Shown here: piece after piece, positions 7,560 through 15,512 of the stretch
Position numbering within the stretch: position 1 is the first letter of the stretch
Layout: each line of letters opens with the position of its first letter
NCBI GenBank assembly: GCA_027489295.1
Contig: JAIYAA010000386.1
Coordinates: forward strand, 1 to 18,834
Origin: Sphingomonadales bacterium
GTDB taxonomy: Bacteria > Pseudomonadota > Alphaproteobacteria > Sphingomonadales > Sphingomonadaceae
DNA: 18,834 nt
Reading direction: 5' to 3'
Made by a program: the position numbers and the translations under genes
The notes under the pieces: generated by a model
The model's input: the letters and a program-made list of their open reading frames with translations, nothing else
Told to the model about the DNA's origin: nothing
Database searches by the model: none

Positions 7560-9124
7560 GTCCGGCGATCCAGGCGAGCTCCGGCGTGCGGCGTGCAATT
7601 GCAGGACTGTGCGCCATCATGCGCGGGAATACGCATGCACGGCCGATTGGCGCCGTGGTGGCGGTCCTGATCGGCACCTTCATGACCAGCTTCTTCACGC
7701 GCGACTTCGGCATCGCGCTGGCGGACCTGCGCGGCGTGTTCGGCCTAAGCGTGGACGAGGGGTCCTGGCTCAATACCGTGACGACGGCGCCGCAGCTGCT
7801 GGTCGCGCCGGCGATCCCGTTGGTTGTCCTGGTCGTCGGCGCACGGCGGCTTCTCCTTGTAACCGGGGCAGCTTTCATGGTTGTGAGCTTTGCCACGCCC
7901 TTCGCGATCGGTCCCGCCGCGGTGTTCGTGATGCACGGCCTGCTCGGGCTGCTGCTCGGCTGCTTCGTGCCCGCGACCCTGGCGACCGTCTTCGCCAATC
8001 TTTCACCCCGATACTGGCTGATGGCGCTCGGGATCTACACCGCGCGGCTCACGCTGGCGCTGCATCTCGGGGTGCCGCAGGCCGCCTTCTTCGTCGAGCA
8101 TGGTGACTGGCCCTGGATCTACTGGCAGGCGACGCTGAGCGCCGCGGCGCTGGTGCTGCTGGTCCTTGCCAGCATTCCCGACCGGTCGCCGAATAGGTCG
8201 CTCTGGCAGCGTACCAGCAAGGGCGAGGTCGCGATGTTCTGCGTGGGCCTGACCCTCCTCTATGTCGGCCTCGATCAGGGCAATCGGCTCGATTGGCTAG
8301 CCTCGGGCATCGTCACCGGGTGCCTGGGCGGTGGCGTGGTGCTGGTCGCGGCGGCTATTGCCTGGCAATATGTTTCACCGGTGCCGTTCGCGCACCCCGA
8401 AGCGCTGAAACGGCGCAACATCGCGATCCCGCTGATCATCGTTATGTTCTACGGCATGATGAGCGCCGCGACCTCGCTGGTCATCCCTGCGTTTCTCGGC
8501 GCGATCGCCAATCTCAAGGCGGAGCAGATCGGCAGCGCGCTGCTGCCGGTGAGCATCGTCCAGATCGTGGCGGTGCCGGTGAGCGTCTGGGTGGCGCGTC
8601 GCGTCGATCTCCGGCTGATGCTGACGATCGGGCTGGTCGCGATTCTGCTGGGCTGCTGGCTTGGTACCGGCATCACGCACGACTGGCGCGGTGAGGACTT
8701 CGTGCCGCTCGGCATCGCCATGGGGGTGGGCAATGCCCTCACCTTCCTGTCGCTGGTCTCGCTGGTCATTGCCAATGCGCAGCGCTCTGAGCTGCTCTTC
8801 ATCGTCGCCTACATTCAGATCCCACGCGTCGTTGGACCTGAACTGGCGGGTGCGGTGATCAACACGATCGTCCGCAAGGGCGAGGGCATCCATTCCTTTC
8901 TACTTGGCGGTTATCTCGACCGGGTCCGTATCGGTGCGCTCGATGTCTTCGACCGGCTGTCGCACGGCGCGGTCACCGCGTTGGTGCGCCGGGAGGCGTA
9001 TGTGCTAGCTTACGCCGACGCGTACCAGTTCTGTTTCTGGATTACCCTGGCGTGCCTGGGCCTGGCAATCTTCTTGCGGCCCACGCCGCCCAACGCTCTG
9101 ACGGCGCCCCTGGACAACCGCTGA
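7556..9124 (+). CDS. MFS drug exporter, DHA2 / EmrB-like
   Basis: This 522-residue inner-membrane proton antiporter has about 14 hydrophobic segments, the DHA2 layout. The stretch LSVDEGSWLNTVTTAPQLL near residue 60 corresponds to the LSxDEGSWINTAYLLA signature of EmrB relatives. The sequence PRYWLMALGIYTARLTLALHLGVPQAAFFVEHGDWPWIYW is also characteristic of the aromatic-acid and fusaric-acid-type branch of this group. The first 30 residues are hydrophilic and M22 is a possible later start, but the ATGA overlap with the adaptor favours 7556. With the adaptor and the lipoprotein channel it forms a complete tripartite efflux system. Its substrate is not visible. The preceding aldehyde-oxidation genes make aromatic acids or related phenolics a reasonable guess. 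No dedicated TetR or MarR regulator is adjacent. Confidence 0.9.
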   Translation: MSPAIQASSGVRRAIAGLCAIMRGNTHARPIGAVVAVLIGTFMTSFFTRDFGIALADLRGVFGLSVDEGSWLNTVTTAPQLLVAPAIPLVVLVVGARRLLLVTGAAFMVVSFATPFAIGPAAVFVMHGLLGLLLGCFVPATLATVFANLSPRYWLMALGIYTARLTLALHLGVPQAAFFVEHGDWPWIYWQATLSAAALVLLVLASIPDRSPNRSLWQRTSKGEVAMFCVGLTLLYVGLDQGNRLDWLASGIVTGCLGGGVVLVAAAIAWQYVSPVPFAHPEALKRRNIAIPLIIVMFYGMMSAATSLVIPAFLGAIANLKAEQIGSALLPVSIVQIVAVPVSVWVARRVDLRLMLTIGLVAILLGCWLGTGITHDWRGEDFVPLGIAMGVGNALTFLSLVSLVIANAQRSELLFIVAYIQIPRVVGPELAGAVINTIVRKGEGIHSFLLGGYLDRVRIGALDVFDRLSHGAVTALVRREAYVLAYADAYQFCFWITLACLGLAIFLRPTPPNALTAPLDNR

Positions 9125-9192
9125 TGCGTATGCAAAAACGGATACCGGCGTGCTGATTTTCGTGAATTGGCAAGCTTAGTCGGATGGGCCAT

Positions 9193-9211
9193 CTGATCGA
9201 GACAAGATCAG
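9193..9211. repeat. CTGATC-N7-GATCAG inverted repeat upstream of the dioxygenase
   Basis: Perfect 6-bp arms (9193-9198 and 9206-9211) lie just before the likely ribosome binding site of the dioxygenase gene. This supports treating 9184-9225 as leader and not coding sequence. It may be an operator or a leader hairpin; nothing else in the 101-bp gap stood out. Confidence 0.35.
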
Positions 9212-9225
9212 TAAGGTCCATTGAA

Positions 9226-10017
9226 ATGCTCCCTTCGCTTTTCGTGTCACATGGTGCGCCCACCTTCCCGCTAACCGACGCGCCCGCCCGCGCCTTCCTC
9301 GAAGGGCTTGCCGCAAGATTTCCGGAACGGCCCCGCGCCGTCTTGGTAGTCTCCGCGCATTGGGAGACCTCGCAGACGAGCGTCACCACGGCTGCGACCA
9401 ATGGCACGATCCATGACTTCTTTGGATTCCCGGACGAGCTATATCAAATCACCTATCCGGCACCCGGGGCGCCGTGGTTGGCCGAGCGCGTTGCCGCGCT
9501 CCTGGAAGCAGCCGGCGAGCCGGTAGCGCGCGATCCCGAGCGCGGGCTCGACCACGGCGCATGGGTGCCTCTCCGGTTGTTGTATCCGAACGCCGACGTG
9601 CCGGTGGTGCAGCTTTCGGTCGAGGGCGCGAAGGGGCCGACGCATCATTATCGCCTTGGCCAGCTGCTCGCCCCACTGCGGGCTGAGGGGGTCCTGATCG
9701 TCGGTTCGGGCAGCTTTACCCACGACCTGTCGAGCTTCCGGGAATACTATCACGCGCTGCACGCCCCGGCACCGGCTTGGGTCGACGCCTTTGCGGATTG
9801 GATGACGCTAGCGCTGGAGCAGGAACGGTTGGACGATCTCCTCGCCTATCGTTCGCGTGCGCCGTTTGCGAGGCGCAACCATCCGACCGAGGAACACCTG
9901 TTGCCGTTATTCGTGGCACTTGGCGCCGGCGGGGCGGGGCATGTGGAACACCTGCACGCCAGCACCACGCACGGCGTGCTTCGCATGGATGCATTTGCCT
10001 TCGGAGAGGTCGAATGA
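9226..10017 (+). CDS. DODA-type extradiol ring-cleavage dioxygenase (LigB superfamily, class III)
   Basis: From the ATG at 9226 this is 263 residues, the normal size for the 4,5-DOPA-dioxygenase/YgiD group. Conserved histidines are present: H9 (FVSHGAPT), H45 (VVSAHWETS), H110 (GLDHGAWVPL), H166 (GSGSFTHDL) and H219 (RRNHPTEEHLLPL). By analogy with the family, H9, H45 and H219 would hold the metal and H166 act as acid/base. Such enzymes open catechol-type rings beside the hydroxyl pair, but the physiological substrate of bacterial members is mostly unknown. I prefer 9226 to the upstream ATG at 9184 because the protein then starts MLPSLFVSHGAP, as relatives do, and AAGG lies upstream. Its stop overlaps the hydrolase start (ATGA), so the two are coupled. 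Confidence 0.85.
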   Translation: MLPSLFVSHGAPTFPLTDAPARAFLEGLAARFPERPRAVLVVSAHWETSQTSVTTAATNGTIHDFFGFPDELYQITYPAPGAPWLAERVAALLEAAGEPVARDPERGLDHGAWVPLRLLYPNADVPVVQLSVEGAKGPTHHYRLGQLLAPLRAEGVLIVGSGSFTHDLSSFREYYHALHAPAPAWVDAFADWMTLALEQERLDDLLAYRSRAPFARRNHPTEEHLLPLFVALGAGGAGHVEHLHASTTHGVLRMDAFAFGEVE

Positions 10018-10610
10018 GCCGCCCCCTGATCGTGGCCCTGCACGGCGTTGGCTCCAACGCGCGCGACATGGCCGCCGCGCTCGTCCCGCTGGAGGCGCAT
10101 GGCGAGATCGTTGCGCTGGACGGGACCGAGCCGTTCATCGGCGGCGGCAATGGCCGCCAATGGTTTTCGGTTGCCGGCATTTCCGACGCCAACCGCCCCG
10201 CGCGGGTCGTCGCTGCAATGCCTGCTTTCATCGATTGCCTGGACATCCTGGCGGCGGAACGGGGCATTTCGCGACACGAGCTCGTTCTGCTTGGCTTTAG
10301 CCAAGGATCGATCATGACGCTGGCGGCTGTTGCCGGCGGTCACTTCCACGGGCGGGCTATCGCCGTTGCCGGTCGCCTCGCGGCGGCGGTCATCCTGGGG
10401 GCCCAGCCGGCGCATCTGTTGCTCGTGCATGACCGCGATGATCCGGTGATGCCGGTCGAACTCTCGGTCGAAGCCGGCACGGCGCTCAGTCGCGCGGGAC
10501 ATCATGTTGAAGGGGCCTGGACGTCGGGAATTGGCCACCGGGTGGCGGGCCCGATGCTACCCACCATCGCCAATTGGCTCGCCCAATCTAAGAACGTTAC
10601 TGTACGTTGA
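10014..10610 (+). CDS. Small alpha/beta serine hydrolase (phospholipase/carboxylesterase family)
   Basis: This 198-residue cytoplasmic hydrolase has the catalytic serine S96 in GFSQGS, the acid D143 in VHDRDDPVMPVE and H175 in SGIGHRV. The N-terminal LIVALHGVGSNARDM carries the oxyanion-hole HG. The family (YpfH, carboxylesterase 2) cuts short esters and thioesters. The start at 10014 overlaps the dioxygenase stop by four bases. An upstream extension of the same frame is not needed, because the protein begins correctly with the first beta strand here. Its coupling to a ring-cleavage dioxygenase suggests that it acts on the ring-opened product or on an ester feeding the dioxygenase, but that is inference. 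No signal peptide is seen. Confidence 0.85.
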   Translation: MSRPLIVALHGVGSNARDMAAALVPLEAHGEIVALDGTEPFIGGGNGRQWFSVAGISDANRPARVVAAMPAFIDCLDILAAERGISRHELVLLGFSQGSIMTLAAVAGGHFHGRAIAVAGRLAAAVILGAQPAHLLLVHDRDDPVMPVELSVEAGTALSRAGHHVEGAWTSGIGHRVAGPMLPTIANWLAQSKNVTVR

Positions 10611-10627
10611 AAGTAAAGGACAATCTA

Positions 10628-11032
10628 ATGACGAACACCACCACGAATAGCCTTGTGGCTTGGACTCCTCGCATCCTGTCGATCTTCCGCATCGTGATCG
10701 GCTTGCTTTTCCTGAGTCACGGCCTCGTGAAGCTCTGGGGCTTCCCTGCTGGCGTGCAGCCAGGCCAGGTGCCGCTCTTCGGGCTGTATGGGCTTGCTGG
10801 CGTGCTCGAGTTCTTCGGCGGCGCCGCGGTGATGATTGGCATGTTCACGCGGCCGGTCGCCTTCCTGCTCTCGGGCGAAATGGCAGTCGCTTATTTCATG
10901 GCACACGCGCCACAGAGCGTCTTTCCGCTGGTCAATATGGGCGAGAGCGCGATTCTATTCTGCTTCGGCTTCCTGTACCTCGCCTTTGCGGGCGGCGGTG
11001 TGTGGAGCATCGACGCAAAGCGGGGCGCATAG
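10628..11032 (+). CDS. DoxX-family membrane protein
   Basis: This 134-residue inner-membrane protein has about four hydrophobic helices: ILSIFRIVIGLLFLSHGLVKLWGF, LFGLYGLAGVLEFFGGAAVMIGMF, PVAFLLSGEMAVAYFMAHA and ESAILFCFGFLYLAFAGGG. The motifs RIVIGLLFLSHGLVKLWGF and GLAGVLEFFGGAAVMIG followed by TRPVAFLL and GEMAVAYFMAHAP are diagnostic of DoxX. I start at the ATG at 10628, with AAAGGA about eight bases upstream. It follows the hydrolase by 17 bp in the same run. DoxX proteins recur near aromatic, thiol and oxidative-stress genes, and a dioxygenase neighbour is common. Their molecular role is still poorly defined. Confidence 0.88.
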   Translation: MTNTTTNSLVAWTPRILSIFRIVIGLLFLSHGLVKLWGFPAGVQPGQVPLFGLYGLAGVLEFFGGAAVMIGMFTRPVAFLLSGEMAVAYFMAHAPQSVFPLVNMGESAILFCFGFLYLAFAGGGVWSIDAKRGA

Positions 11033-11038
11033 TTTACG

Positions 11039-11944
11039 ATGATCGACTGGGATGACCTGAAGACGTTTCTCGCCATATCAAGGCACGGCACGCTTTCCGC
11101 CGCCGCGCGGGCACTGAAGGTCAGCCAGTCCACGATGAGCCGCCGGCTCGACCATCTCCATGGTCGGGCCGGCGCTGCGTTGCTGGAGCGGACGCCGAGC
11201 GGCTTCCGACTGACTCCTACCGGTGCTGCGATCCTAGATCAGGTGTCTCGAATGGAGGAAGCCGCACTTGCGCTCGAGCGCACCATTGCAGGAGAGGATC
11301 AGAGACTCGACGGGCTGGTCCGTGTGACGGCTGTGGAAGCGTTTGCGGCGCATGTCCTGGCGGATGGCGTGGCTAGGCTGCACGCGAAGCATCCGGGAAT
11401 ATCCATCGAGCTGATTACCGATAATCGATCGCTCAGCCTCGCTCGACGCGAGGCGGACATCGCAATACGCCTCGGTCGCTTTGACGCGCACGAGACGGTG
11501 GTGCGAAAGATCGGCGACATGGCATTCGATGCCTATGCGGCGCCGGCCTACCTCAAGCGGTTCGACAAGCCCGACTGGCAGGCCGGAGCCGAGGGCCACC
11601 GCATCGTTCGCGTCCAGGACGACCTGCTGGATACGCCGGACGGAAAATGGTTCGCCAGCCATGCCGCTGCGGCGGCCACGGCCCTGTTCGCCAATAGCCG
11701 TCAGGTGCAGCTGCGCGCCGTCGCCGCCGGCGTCGGCCTGGGCTATCTGCCAAGCTACCTTGCGTCGACGGTGCCTGGGCTGATCCGGGTCGCCGCGCCA
11801 AGCCCGGTGCTGCGGGAAATCTGGATGGGCGTCCACCGTGATTCTCGCCACGCACCCCGCATTGTCGCTGTGCAGGAGGCGATGATCGCCGCGGTAAAGA
11901 ATGCACGCGCCCGGTTGGTGCCGGCGCAGTCGAAAAGCGCCTGA
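11039..11944 (+). CDS. LysR-family transcriptional regulator
   Basis: This 301-residue protein has an N-terminal helix-turn-helix at about 4-60 (DLKTFLAISRHGTLSAAARALKVSQSTMSRRLDHL). The effector domain starts near residue 90 (LDGLVRVTAVEAFAAHVLADGVARLH). Its binding domain carries the ADIAIRLGRF and VAAGVGLGYLPSYLA stretches. It starts six bases after the DoxX stop, so it is probably the last gene of the dioxygenase/hydrolase/DoxX unit and may regulate that unit from within, unlike the usual divergent LysR position. No strong ribosome binding site precedes it, consistent with coupled translation. It converges on the next regulator, whose stop is 10 bp away. Confidence 0.9.
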   Translation: MIDWDDLKTFLAISRHGTLSAAARALKVSQSTMSRRLDHLHGRAGAALLERTPSGFRLTPTGAAILDQVSRMEEAALALERTIAGEDQRLDGLVRVTAVEAFAAHVLADGVARLHAKHPGISIELITDNRSLSLARREADIAIRLGRFDAHETVVRKIGDMAFDAYAAPAYLKRFDKPDWQAGAEGHRIVRVQDDLLDTPDGKWFASHAAAAATALFANSRQVQLRAVAAGVGLGYLPSYLASTVPGLIRVAAPSPVLREIWMGVHRDSRHAPRIVAVQEAMIAAVKNARARLVPAQSKSA

Positions 11945-11954
11945 CGGGCAATTG

Positions 11955-12863
11955 TCAACACAGGTGCCCGGCCGCGGCGTGGGCGACGAGCTGGTCGACG
12001 ATATAACGGACGCGCGGATTTAGGTGGGCTTGGCGCGGCCAGACCGCACTGATTTCCACCGACACGTCCGAATAGTCGTCCAGCACCGGTACGAGCTGGC
12101 CCGCATCGATGTGACGGCGCACCATCGATACGGGAACCTGACACAGGCCAAGCCCGCCGACGGCGGCATCCACCATCGCCTCACCATCGCTGAACTGATG
12201 CGACGCCTGGGGCAATACGCGCTTCACCACCCCGCCTTCGCGGATCCACCAACCCATAGGCGGGCCTTTGACGGCGCCGACAATGCAGCGATGTTTGGCC
12301 AGCCCCTCGATCGTTTCGGGTACGCCGCGTTCAGCTAAATACGCAGGCGCAGCGCAAATCATACGCGCCTGCGTGGCCAGATGACGCGCGATCAGATGGC
12401 TGCTGTCCTTCAGCTCCCCGAATCGGATGGCGAGGTCGACATCTGCCTCGATGAGATCGCTGGTCGCATCGGTGAACGTCAGGCTCAGGGTTAGGGCGGG
12501 GTGCGCTCGGCCGATCTCGAGCAGGATCGGAAGCAGGACATGCCTTCCAAACGCGACCGGCATGTCGATGTGGATGCGACCGCTCAGAATCTGGTTTCGC
12601 GAGGAAAGTACATCCTCGGTCGAGGCGATTTCCTCCATCGCGGAGGCGCAGGCCGTGAAATAGGCTTCGCCGTTGAGCGTGAGGCGGGTGCGGCGGGTCG
12701 TCCTATGAAACAGTTCGAAGCCAAGGCGCCGCTCAAGGCGCGCAATGCTCTTACCGACCGCGGACTTGGTCATGCCGAGGCGTTCGGCCGCTTCCGTGAA
12801 ACTGCCTACACGCGCCGCGGCGACGAATACGCTTACCCCCGAGAGCGGATCAATTTCAGCCAC
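11955..12863 (-). CDS. LysR-family transcriptional regulator
   Basis: This 302-residue regulator has its helix-turn-helix at about 10-60 (SVFVAAARVGSFTEAAERLGMTKSAVGKSIARLERRLGFELFHRTTR). The effector domain starts at SGRIHIDMPVAFGRHVLLPIL and includes DVDLAIRFGELKDSS and AAVGGLGLCQVPVSMV. It starts with a GTG at 12863, with AGAGGA seven bases upstream. It is divergent from the tautomerase-SDR-tannase-MDR-cupin operon across a 112-bp gap, the classic LysR arrangement, so it is the best candidate for controlling that operon. A ligand cannot be read from sequence. It resembles the regulator at 486 more than the one at 11039 (WxVYPQRKFLLPRVRYFVD versus WPRQAHLNPRVRYIVDQL near the C terminus). 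Confidence 0.92.
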   Translation of the reverse strand: MAEIDPLSGVSVFVAAARVGSFTEAAERLGMTKSAVGKSIARLERRLGFELFHRTTRRTRLTLNGEAYFTACASAMEEIASTEDVLSSRNQILSGRIHIDMPVAFGRHVLLPILLEIGRAHPALTLSLTFTDATSDLIEADVDLAIRFGELKDSSHLIARHLATQARMICAAPAYLAERGVPETIEGLAKHRCIVGAVKGPPMGWWIREGGVVKRVLPQASHQFSDGEAMVDAAVGGLGLCQVPVSMVRRHIDAGQLVPVLDDYSDVSVEISAVWPRQAHLNPRVRYIVDQLVAHAAAGHLC

Positions 12864-12975
12864 GATTATATCCTCTAGATCTACTCAGGGTGTCGTATGG
12901 CTGTCTTTATCGCCTCAGTGGATACTGTACAACAACGTTCTCACCGGCATTGCGCCGCAAAGTAGGAATAAAAAT
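12864..12975. promoter_or_regulatory. Divergent control region of the tannase operon
   Basis: This 112-bp gap between the LysR gene and the tautomerase must hold both promoters. Two short palindromes are visible: TAGATCTA (12876-12883) and CAGT-GGAT-ACTG (12916-12927). The second sits centrally and is a candidate LysR operator. AGGA at 12964-12967 serves the tautomerase start. I could not fix -35/-10 boxes. Confidence 0.45.
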
Positions 12976-13155
12976 ATGCCCGTCGTCCGTGTAAGCTGGT
13001 TCGAAGGCAAGGATCATGGTCAGAAGGCGAAGGTTGCTGAGGAAATTACTGATAGCATCGTTCGCAATACCGACACCGATCCCAAATACATCTACGTCAT
13101 ATTCGAGGACGTGAAGGCGAGTGACTGGGCTGGTGAAGGCAAGCTCTTCGGTTGA
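12976..13155 (+). CDS. Small 4-oxalocrotonate-tautomerase-like protein
   Basis: This 59-residue protein opens MPVVRVSWFEGKDHGQKAKVAEEITDSI, a good match to the 4-oxalocrotonate tautomerase pattern (P-x-x-x-x-x-x-x-EGR-xxxQK). Removal of Met would expose Pro1, the catalytic base. The C-terminal IYVIFEDVKASDWAGEGKLFG matches the V-x-V-x-x-x-E-x-x-x-x-(N/D)W-G-x-G segment seen in many members. The enzyme acts as a small homo-oligomer and moves double bonds in keto/enol acids. The ATG at 12976 has AGGA eight bases before it. It leads the operon divergent from the LysR gene and stands 22 bp before the SDR. Its substrate is unknown. Confidence 0.85.
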   Translation: MPVVRVSWFEGKDHGQKAKVAEEITDSIVRNTDTDPKYIYVIFEDVKASDWAGEGKLFG

Positions 13156-13177
13156 GGAGCGGGCGAGGTAACAGAAA

Positions 13178-13867
13178 ATGCAATCAAGAACTGCTCTCAT
13201 TATTGGTGCCTCGCGAGGCTTGGGTCTGGGCCTTGTTCGGGAGTATCTCGCTCGTGGCTGGCATGTGATCGCCACGGAAAGGACTGCAGGATCGGCGGGC
13301 CTTTCGGATGCTCAGAAGGGGGCGTCTGGCCGCCTGACGATCGAGCAGCTCGACATCGATGACCCGCAGGCGATCAGAGCGCTCGGCGCGCGGCTGGGTG
13401 CGACTGCCATCGATCTGTTGTTCGTCAACGCCGGGGTGAGTGATGATCCGAGCGTGTCCATTGGCGACGTCGCTACCGAAGAGTTCACGCGCGTCATGCA
13501 GACCAACGCGCTATCTCCCCTGCGCGCCATCGAATGGTTGGCTGATCGTGTCGATCCCCGCGGGACCATCGCGGTAATGACATCGGCACTCGGCAGCGTT
13601 TCGGCCGAGCCTGCAGCCGGTTATGATCTCTATGGTGCCAGCAAGGCTGCGCTCAACCGGCTCATGCGCGGATACGCCGTTCGCGCGGGCGGCGAACGTA
13701 CCCTCCTGGCGGTGATGCCTGGCTGGGTGAAGACCGACATGGGGGGCGCGGAGGCGCCACTCGACGTTGCAACGAGTGCTCGCGGGATTGCCGATGCGAT
13801 CGACGCTCGCTCGGTCCGCCCAGGGCTTTCCTTTATCGACTACAGCAACGCGGAGCTGCCCTGGTAA
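13178..13867 (+). CDS. Short-chain dehydrogenase/reductase
   Basis: This 229-residue classical-type SDR has the nucleotide motif GASRGLG (10-16), NAG at 84-86 and catalytic residues S136, Y152 and K156 (YGASKAALN). R34 and the neighbouring T33-E-R sequence after the second beta strand are compatible with NADP, but this is weak. Related small SDRs are often annotated as C-factor or sepiapterin-reductase-like proteins. GAGG lies nine bases before the ATG. The stop overlaps the tannase ATG by one base (TAATG), so the two are tightly coupled. It could reduce or oxidise a keto or hydroxy group released from the ester substrate. The specific reaction cannot be told. Confidence 0.88.
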   Translation: MQSRTALIIGASRGLGLGLVREYLARGWHVIATERTAGSAGLSDAQKGASGRLTIEQLDIDDPQAIRALGARLGATAIDLLFVNAGVSDDPSVSIGDVATEEFTRVMQTNALSPLRAIEWLADRVDPRGTIAVMTSALGSVSAEPAAGYDLYGASKAALNRLMRGYAVRAGGERTLLAVMPGWVKTDMGGAEAPLDVATSARGIADAIDARSVRPGLSFIDYSNAELPW

Positions 13868-15498
13868 TGAAGCAACTAACCTTCTTCGTCGCAGTCGGGT
13901 TGGCCGGTGCAATTGCCGCGCCCGGCGCCGCGTACGCGCGATCGCCGATGGATTGCGCTGTGCTTGGCCGCGGCGCGTTGCCCGGTGCAACGATTCTCTC
14001 CGCGACGGAGGTAGGTGCAGGTGCACTCGATCTGGGACCCCCGCCGCCCTATGCGCCGGACCTTCGGCAACGGGTTGCAACAATGCCTGCGTTCTGCCGA
14101 GTGCAGGTTCAGGCGACGCCCACGCCGGACTCGCGGATCGGCATCGAGGTCTGGTTGCCGCTCGGGAAGTGGAACGGCCGGCTGCTCGGCACGGGCAATG
14201 GCGGCGGGGCAGGGTCGATTGCCTATGCGATGGGCATGGTCGAAGGCCTGAAGCGCGGTTTCGCGGTTGCCAATACCGATATGGGGACGGCGCCGGATAT
14301 CAACGGGCTTTCGGCGCATCCCGAACGCTGGATCGACTTCGGGCAACGTGCGACGCACGAGATGACCCGGGTGTCGAAGATGCTGGTCCGCAGCTTCTAT
14401 CGGGTGGCGTCGTTCCGGGCCTATTTTGCAGGGTGTTCGACCGGGGGGCAGCAGGCGCTGAGCGCCGCGCAACGGTATCCCGAGGACTATGACGGGATTC
14501 TCGCCGGCGACCCCGGTAACAACCGCACCCATGTCGCCAGCTATTTCCTCTGGAACTATCAGGCGCTCAATGCCGCAGGCGCAAAGCTTTCCGCCGCACA
14601 GTGGAAAATGCTCAACCAGCAGGTTTTGCGCCAATGCGCCGCGAAAGACGGAGGGGCGCCTGGCGACACCTTCCTGACCGATCCGCGCCGTTGCGGCTTC
14701 GACCCCAAGTCGCTGCCTGCCTGCAGTCCGCAGAGCGCGAAGGATTCGTGCTTGACCGAGCCGCAGCGCGCGGCGGTTCTGAAGCTCTACGAGGGGCCCG
14801 CGCACCCGCGCAGCGGGGAACGCATCTATGCGGGGCTTACGCCCGGCAGCGAGCTCCAGCCGCTGGGGCCGCTCGATCAGGGCAACCCGGAGATCTTCCC
14901 GCCGCAGCAATTCTATCTGTTCAACTGGGGCCTCGGCGGCGGCTTTGACGCCATGGCCTTCGATTTCGGTCGCGACCTGGATGCGGTCGACGCCCGGCTT
15001 GCCTCCACGCTTAACGCAAATGCCGCGGATCTCTCGGATTTTGCACGTCGTGGCGGGAAGCTGCTGCTCTACACGGGCGTTGCGGATCCCGCAGTGCCCT
15101 TTGCCGAGGTGGCGAACTATTACGAGCGGCTGACGGACGTGCACGGCGACGCGACCCCGAGCTTCGTGCGATTCTTCGCGGTTCCCGGCATGGGCCATTG
15201 TTTCGGCGGGCCGGGCGCTACCGATATCGGCCAGCCCTTCACGTCGAGCGTGCCAGCAACTGCCGAGAGCGACGCATTGATGACGCTGGTCGCCTGGACC
15301 GAGGGCGGCGCAGCGCCCGACCATCTGCTTGCCATCAAGCCTGCTCGCGACGGCCAGCCGCCCGAAGAGCGGCCGATCTGCGCCTATCCGGCACTGCCCG
15401 ACTATCGCGGCGGCGATCGCAGCAAGCGGACGAGCTTCAGTTGCGTGCCGCACCAGCGTGGCGTCGGCCAGCCTGCGGCCGCGCGGTACCTGAACTGA
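13867..15498 (+). CDS. Exported tannase / feruloyl esterase family hydrolase
   Basis: This 543-residue enzyme of the tannase/feruloyl-esterase family cleaves esters of aromatic acids (gallate, ferulate and similar). A signal peptide is clear at residues 1-25 (MKQLTFFVAVGLAGAIAAPG, then AAYA before R-S), so it acts in the periplasm or outside. The catalytic serine is S191 in GCSTGG, with C190 directly before it. The acid is D407 (YTGVADPAVPF) and the histidine H444 followed by C445 (GMGHCFGGPG). This CS-D-HC arrangement, with a disulfide joining the serine and histidine neighbours, is the family hallmark. The lid-domain region between about 230 and 400 is cysteine-containing (RRCGFDPKSLPACSPQSAKDSCL), as expected of an exported protein. 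Length is normal. It is the central enzyme of this operon; the ester it cuts is unknown. Confidence 0.92.
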   Translation: MKQLTFFVAVGLAGAIAAPGAAYARSPMDCAVLGRGALPGATILSATEVGAGALDLGPPPPYAPDLRQRVATMPAFCRVQVQATPTPDSRIGIEVWLPLGKWNGRLLGTGNGGGAGSIAYAMGMVEGLKRGFAVANTDMGTAPDINGLSAHPERWIDFGQRATHEMTRVSKMLVRSFYRVASFRAYFAGCSTGGQQALSAAQRYPEDYDGILAGDPGNNRTHVASYFLWNYQALNAAGAKLSAAQWKMLNQQVLRQCAAKDGGAPGDTFLTDPRRCGFDPKSLPACSPQSAKDSCLTEPQRAAVLKLYEGPAHPRSGERIYAGLTPGSELQPLGPLDQGNPEIFPPQQFYLFNWGLGGGFDAMAFDFGRDLDAVDARLASTLNANAADLSDFARRGGKLLLYTGVADPAVPFAEVANYYERLTDVHGDATPSFVRFFAVPGMGHCFGGPGATDIGQPFTSSVPATAESDALMTLVAWTEGGAAPDHLLAIKPARDGQPPEERPICAYPALPDYRGGDRSKRTSFSCVPHQRGVGQPAAARYLN

Positions 15499-15512
15499 AC
15501 GAGGCAGCGATA

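Noticed and set aside
9184..9225. Upstream ATG start for the DODA-type dioxygenase.
   Set aside because: The added 14 residues match nothing in the family and cover an inverted repeat; the ATG at 9226 has a ribosome binding site and the expected N terminus.
9846..10538. 230-codon minus-strand frame opposite the dioxygenase/hydrolase junction.
   Set aside because: It is antisense to two coupled genes with intact catalytic residues, and its text is rich in Arg, His and Gln without a domain.
13876..15453. Very long open frame (525 codons) on the minus strand opposite the tannase gene.
   Set aside because: The plus-strand protein has a signal peptide, a full CS-D-HC catalytic set and normal family length. 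The antisense frame has Arg- and Ala-rich text with no recognisable domain, as expected of GC-rich shadow frames.
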